64,000 nucleotides of DNA, taken from contig JAGVAD010000026.1 in NCBI GenBank assembly GCA_020060465.1, positions 114,867 to 178,866 on the forward strand, written 5' to 3'. Shown here one piece after another: positions 61,532 through 64,000 of the stretch. The stretch's first letter is position 1. The number at the start of each line of letters is the position of its first letter. A model generated the notes under the pieces. That model ran no database searches and was not told the origin of the DNA. It worked only from the letters and a program-made list of their open reading frames with translations. The position numbers and the translations under genes are program-made. The stretch comes from Anaerolineales bacterium. GTDB taxonomy: Bacteria; Chloroflexota; Anaerolineae; Anaerolineales; UBA4823.

Positions 61532-63045
61532 GGGGCTTTCTCCGAAGGATGAACCGTAATAGTTTTTCGACGCGCCATCTCCTGCGGCGCAGGCGAAAGA
61601 GGCAGGCGCACGGTGAAAACACAACCGCGGCCAGTTTCCGCCTCACCAGACTCCAATTCATCGCTGGCAGCCATGCGACGGTTATCGGCGCGTATCGTCC
61701 CACCGTGCGCCTGCACAATTTCGCGGGCGATGGCCAGACCCAAACCCACGCCACGGCGATTGCCGCCGCGGCGTGACTTGTCGGTCTGATAGAAACGCTC
61801 AAAAATTCGTTCCAATTCTTGTGGGGCGATCCCCGGACCGCTGTCTGCCACATCTATCTCCGCCCAACTTTCTTGCGATCGCAAGCTAACCTGCACCTGC
61901 CCGCCCGGCGGGGTGAACTTTAAAGCATTATCCAACAGGTTGGAAAATACTTGCGTCAACCGATCCGCATCGCCAACTACAATAATGGGAGCTTCTCCGG
62001 CTAAATCGCCGATTTCGAATTTCAGGTCAATCTGGCTTTGAAGAGCCTGAATAGCATATTTTTTAACGCTGGCAGCTAATAGCTCTCTCAAGTCAATTGG
62101 CGCGCGTTCAAAGTTCATGGTGCCGGCGTCCAGGCGAGCCAAATCGAGCAAGTCCATCACCATTCGATGCATCCGGTCGGCTTCATCATAAATTACCTGG
62201 GCAGCCTGTTGGATCGCTGTCGGCTCTTGAACTGTGCCATCCAGCAGCGCCTGAGCAAAACCCTGGATCGAAGTGAGCGGCGTCTTTAGGTCGTGAGAAA
62301 CATTCGCCACCAAATCCCGCTGGGCGCGTTGGCTGGCTTGCAGGCGCGTCGTCATTTCGTTGAAAGCCTCGGCTACTGCACGGACCTCATTTGGTCCTTC
62401 TAAATCCACCTTCGGAAAGTCTCCCGCAGAAGCCGCCCTGGCTGCCTGCGCCAGCCGTTGCAGCGGCGAAGCGATCCAATGAGAAACAAAAACGGCCATT
62501 AACAAGGAGATGACAACCGCAAAGGACAAAGCCCGCAGAAAAGGCGGCAAGATTTCATCTCTCAACAGGTTCAACACAGGCACGCGTTGGCGGGGCGTCG
62601 CCGCCACCCAGATCTGGCCATCCTCTAATGGGATGACCCAATAGAGCCATTGTGTCCCTTCGGCGTCGCGCCAGATGCGCGCCCGGTTCAGATTCAGACG
62701 CTCAAAAAATGGCTGTTGGGGGAAAGGAGGTAAAAATTCAGCGCGCGAATCGGCAAGCAATTGACCGGACGCGCCATACACGACCAGACGTACGCCCAAC
62801 GCGTTGTCCATGCGGCGGACAACTTCATTCAACCGTTCAGGGTTGTTGATCCCCGGCTGTACCTCCAGCCACTGAGTGCGCCGCGCGATCAGCGCTGCCA
62901 CCAGGCGTAAGCGTTGCGCCTCCTGTCGGTCAACCGCTGGGTTGCGCAGTAAATACACGATCATCGCCAGCAGCGCGGCAGACATCGCCGCCGCCAGGAT
63001 TAGCAGATAAGTCAACCACAAGCGAAAATGCAGCGAGGCGAACAT
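61528..63045 (-). CDS. Membrane sensor histidine kinase
   Basis: A 505-residue kinase: TM1 (about 9-33), an outside sensor domain of about 130 residues, TM2 (about 166-190), HAMP (about 191-243), HisKA with phospho-acceptor H251 in VSHDLKTPLTS, and HATPase_c with NLLDNALKFT, DSGPGI and GVGLGLA. The ATG at 63045 overlaps the stop of the response regulator (TGATG), so the two are a cognate pair. It is followed by glycosyltransferase genes in the same run, which suggests the system monitors or controls envelope polysaccharide synthesis. Confidence 0.94.
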   Translation of the reverse strand: MFASLHFRLWLTYLLILAAAMSAALLAMIVYLLRNPAVDRQEAQRLRLVAALIARRTQWLEVQPGINNPERLNEVVRRMDNALGVRLVVYGASGQLLADSRAEFLPPFPQQPFFERLNLNRARIWRDAEGTQWLYWVIPLEDGQIWVAATPRQRVPVLNLLRDEILPPFLRALSFAVVISLLMAVFVSHWIASPLQRLAQAARAASAGDFPKVDLEGPNEVRAVAEAFNEMTTRLQASQRAQRDLVANVSHDLKTPLTSIQGFAQALLDGTVQEPTAIQQAAQVIYDEADRMHRMVMDLLDLARLDAGTMNFERAPIDLRELLAASVKKYAIQALQSQIDLKFEIGDLAGEAPIIVVGDADRLTQVFSNLLDNALKFTPPGGQVQVSLRSQESWAEIDVADSGPGIAPQELERIFERFYQTDKSRRGGNRRGVGLGLAIAREIVQAHGGTIRADNRRMAASDELESGEAETGRGCVFTVRLPLSPAPQEMARRKTITVHPSEKAP

Positions 63046-63725
63046 CAAACCACCAGCTTATAGCCCACGCCAGTTACCGTCTCAATGTGCACATCACTGC
63101 CGCTCAATTTACGCCGCAAGTGGCCCACATGCACATCCACCGTGCGCGTGCCGCCGTAATACTCATAGCCCCAGGCTTTTTCCAGGAGCTTCTCGCGCGT
63201 CAGCACCATGCCTCTATGTTCAACAAGGGTTAAGAGAAGATCAAACTCCTGGGTGCGCAAGTCAATCGGCTTGCCTTTCACCGTCGCTTCTCGACTGGCA
63301 GGGTCAATCATGAGATCGCCTATATAAATCGGCGTCTTCTCCGGTCGCGCGCCGGAAGCGCTACGCCGTAAAATAGCCTTGACACGCGCCGCCAGTTCAC
63401 GCGGGTTGAAGGGTTTGGTCAGATAATCGTCCGCCCCCAGTTCCAAACCGACGATCTTATCCACATCCTCATCTCGGGCGGTTAACATCAAGATCGGGAT
63501 GTTATTCCCCTGGGCGCGCAGACGACGACATACCTCCCATCCGTCTATTTCGGGGAGCATCAGGTCCAATACCACCAACGCCGGGCGCTCGCGCTCAATG
63601 GCTTGCAGCGCGGCTCGCCCGTCGCTGACGAATTTTACCTGGAACGACTCTTTTTCTAAATACAGGCGCGCCAGTTGGATGATGTTCGGCTCATCATCCA
63701 CCAGCAAGATCAGCTCGCCAGGCAT
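63045..63725 (-). CDS. OmpR-family response regulator
   Basis: A 226-residue regulator: receiver domain with acidic D10-D11, phospho-acceptor D54 in LVVLDLMLPEIDG, T82 and K104 (LTKPFNPREL), then a winged-helix DNA-binding domain (about 130-226) ending in VHVGHLRRKLSG and ETVTGVGYKL. It is the partner of the kinase directly downstream. Its start lies within the last codons of ridA (overlap of 16 bases), so it depends on the upstream transcript or an internal promoter. Confidence 0.95.
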   Translation of the reverse strand: MPGELILLVDDEPNIIQLARLYLEKESFQVKFVSDGRAALQAIERERPALVVLDLMLPEIDGWEVCRRLRAQGNNIPILMLTARDEDVDKIVGLELGADDYLTKPFNPRELAARVKAILRRSASGARPEKTPIYIGDLMIDPASREATVKGKPIDLRTQEFDLLLTLVEHRGMVLTREKLLEKAWGYEYYGGTRTVDVHVGHLRRKLSGSDVHIETVTGVGYKLVV

Positions 63726-64000
63726 GCCACGACTTCAATCTCCACTGCGCCGCCTTTGGGCAAAGCAGCCACTTGCACTGTCGAACGAGCCGGTGGATTT
63801 TGGGGAAAGAACTCGCCATACACGGCGTTCATCCTGGCAAAATCAGCCATGTCGCGCAGAAACACGGTTGTCTTCAAGACGTGATCCAACGACGAACCGG
63901 CTGCCTCCAGCACATATTTCAAGTTCGTCAACGCCTGACGTGTTTCAGCCTCCACCCCGCCGGAGACCAGTTCCATCGTGGCAGGATCCAGGCCAAGCTG
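63710..64000 (-). CDS. ridA: RidA-family deaminase, C-terminal part (runs off the right edge)
   Basis: The last 96 codons of a RidA/YjgF protein, which hydrolyses reactive enamine and imine intermediates from PLP enzymes. Visible are LGLDPATMELVSGG, the central TRQALTNLKYVLEAAG, DHVLKTTVFLRDMADF, and the active-site Arg in PPARSTVQVAALPKG and Glu in VEIEVVA. The usual length is about 125 residues, so some 30 residues are missing beyond the window. It overlaps the response-regulator start by 16 bases and leads the long minus-strand run. Confidence 0.93.
   Translation of the reverse strand, partial: QLGLDPATMELVSGGVEAETRQALTNLKYVLEAAGSSLDHVLKTTVFLRDMADFARMNAVYGEFFPQNPPARSTVQVAALPKGGAVEIEVVACLAS

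Noticed and set aside
1..64000. tRNA, rRNA, CRISPR, insertion sequences, phage genes, defence systems
   Set aside because: Read through for each; no cloverleaf-like segment, direct-repeat array, transposase motif or nuclease/defence cluster was recognised.

Overview
The window looks like chromosomal DNA of a Chloroflexota bacterium, most likely of the Anaerolineae. This is inferred from gene content and protein style (CpXC protein, DUF4032 kinase-like protein, multi-GAF kinases, a b-delta ATP synthase fusion, FHA and Ser/Thr-kinase signalling), not from a marker search. It is almost fully coding, with no gap over 300 bases between genes. I see no tRNA, rRNA, transposase, CRISPR array or phage gene. 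Base use is even throughout, so I see no sign of a recent island.

Layout. 1-4032 (minus): the start of a Ser/Thr kinase, then yvcK-gap-pgk (central carbon). 4246-14465: recJ, a glycosyltransferase, a winged-helix AAA+ ATPase, a glycerophosphodiesterase, an orphan CoA-transferase-like beta subunit, a membrane-tethered GH3 enzyme, and a head-to-head Ser/Thr kinase / FHA-winged-helix regulator pair. 14545-26502: CpXC protein, a soluble GAF-PAS histidine kinase, a class III aminotransferase, tgt, uppP, a FIST protein and a 1343-residue multi-GAF histidine kinase. 26610-35894: a four-gene unit (Cys-cluster protein, two halves of a heterodimeric ABC exporter, DUF4032 protein), an AarF/UbiB kinase, a formate/nitrite transporter with a RAM-domain protein, and a cupin. 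35952-49617 (minus): murE, a partial ATP synthase operon (atpI-atpB-atpE-atpF/H fusion, without the F1 genes) and a complex I cluster holding only membrane subunits (A, H, J, K, L, two M, N). 49867-53946: a TgpA-like transglutaminase and a GAF-PAS adenylate cyclase. 53950-64000 (minus): a tightly coupled run of ridA, response regulator, histidine kinase, glycosyltransferase, sugar transferase, CapD-type dehydratase, two FemX proteins and a D-cysteine desulfhydrase-like enzyme, which suggests envelope polysaccharide and peptidoglycan-branch synthesis tied to a two-component system.

Strongest signals. (1) Palindromes resembling the Rex (NADH-sensing repressor) operator lie at the promoters of exactly three energy loci: the formate/nitrite transporter (two copies), nuoA and atpI. 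(2) The complex I cluster has two adjacent nuoM genes and a NuoL with a long lateral-helix segment, as in the '2M' type of complex I; one NuoM lacks the TM7 lysine. (3) The ATP synthase b subunit is fused to only the C-terminal domain of delta. (4) A Ser/Thr kinase and an FHA-OmpR-type regulator share a divergent promoter. (5) Several -10 boxes sit 2-8 bases before start codons, suggesting leaderless mRNAs.
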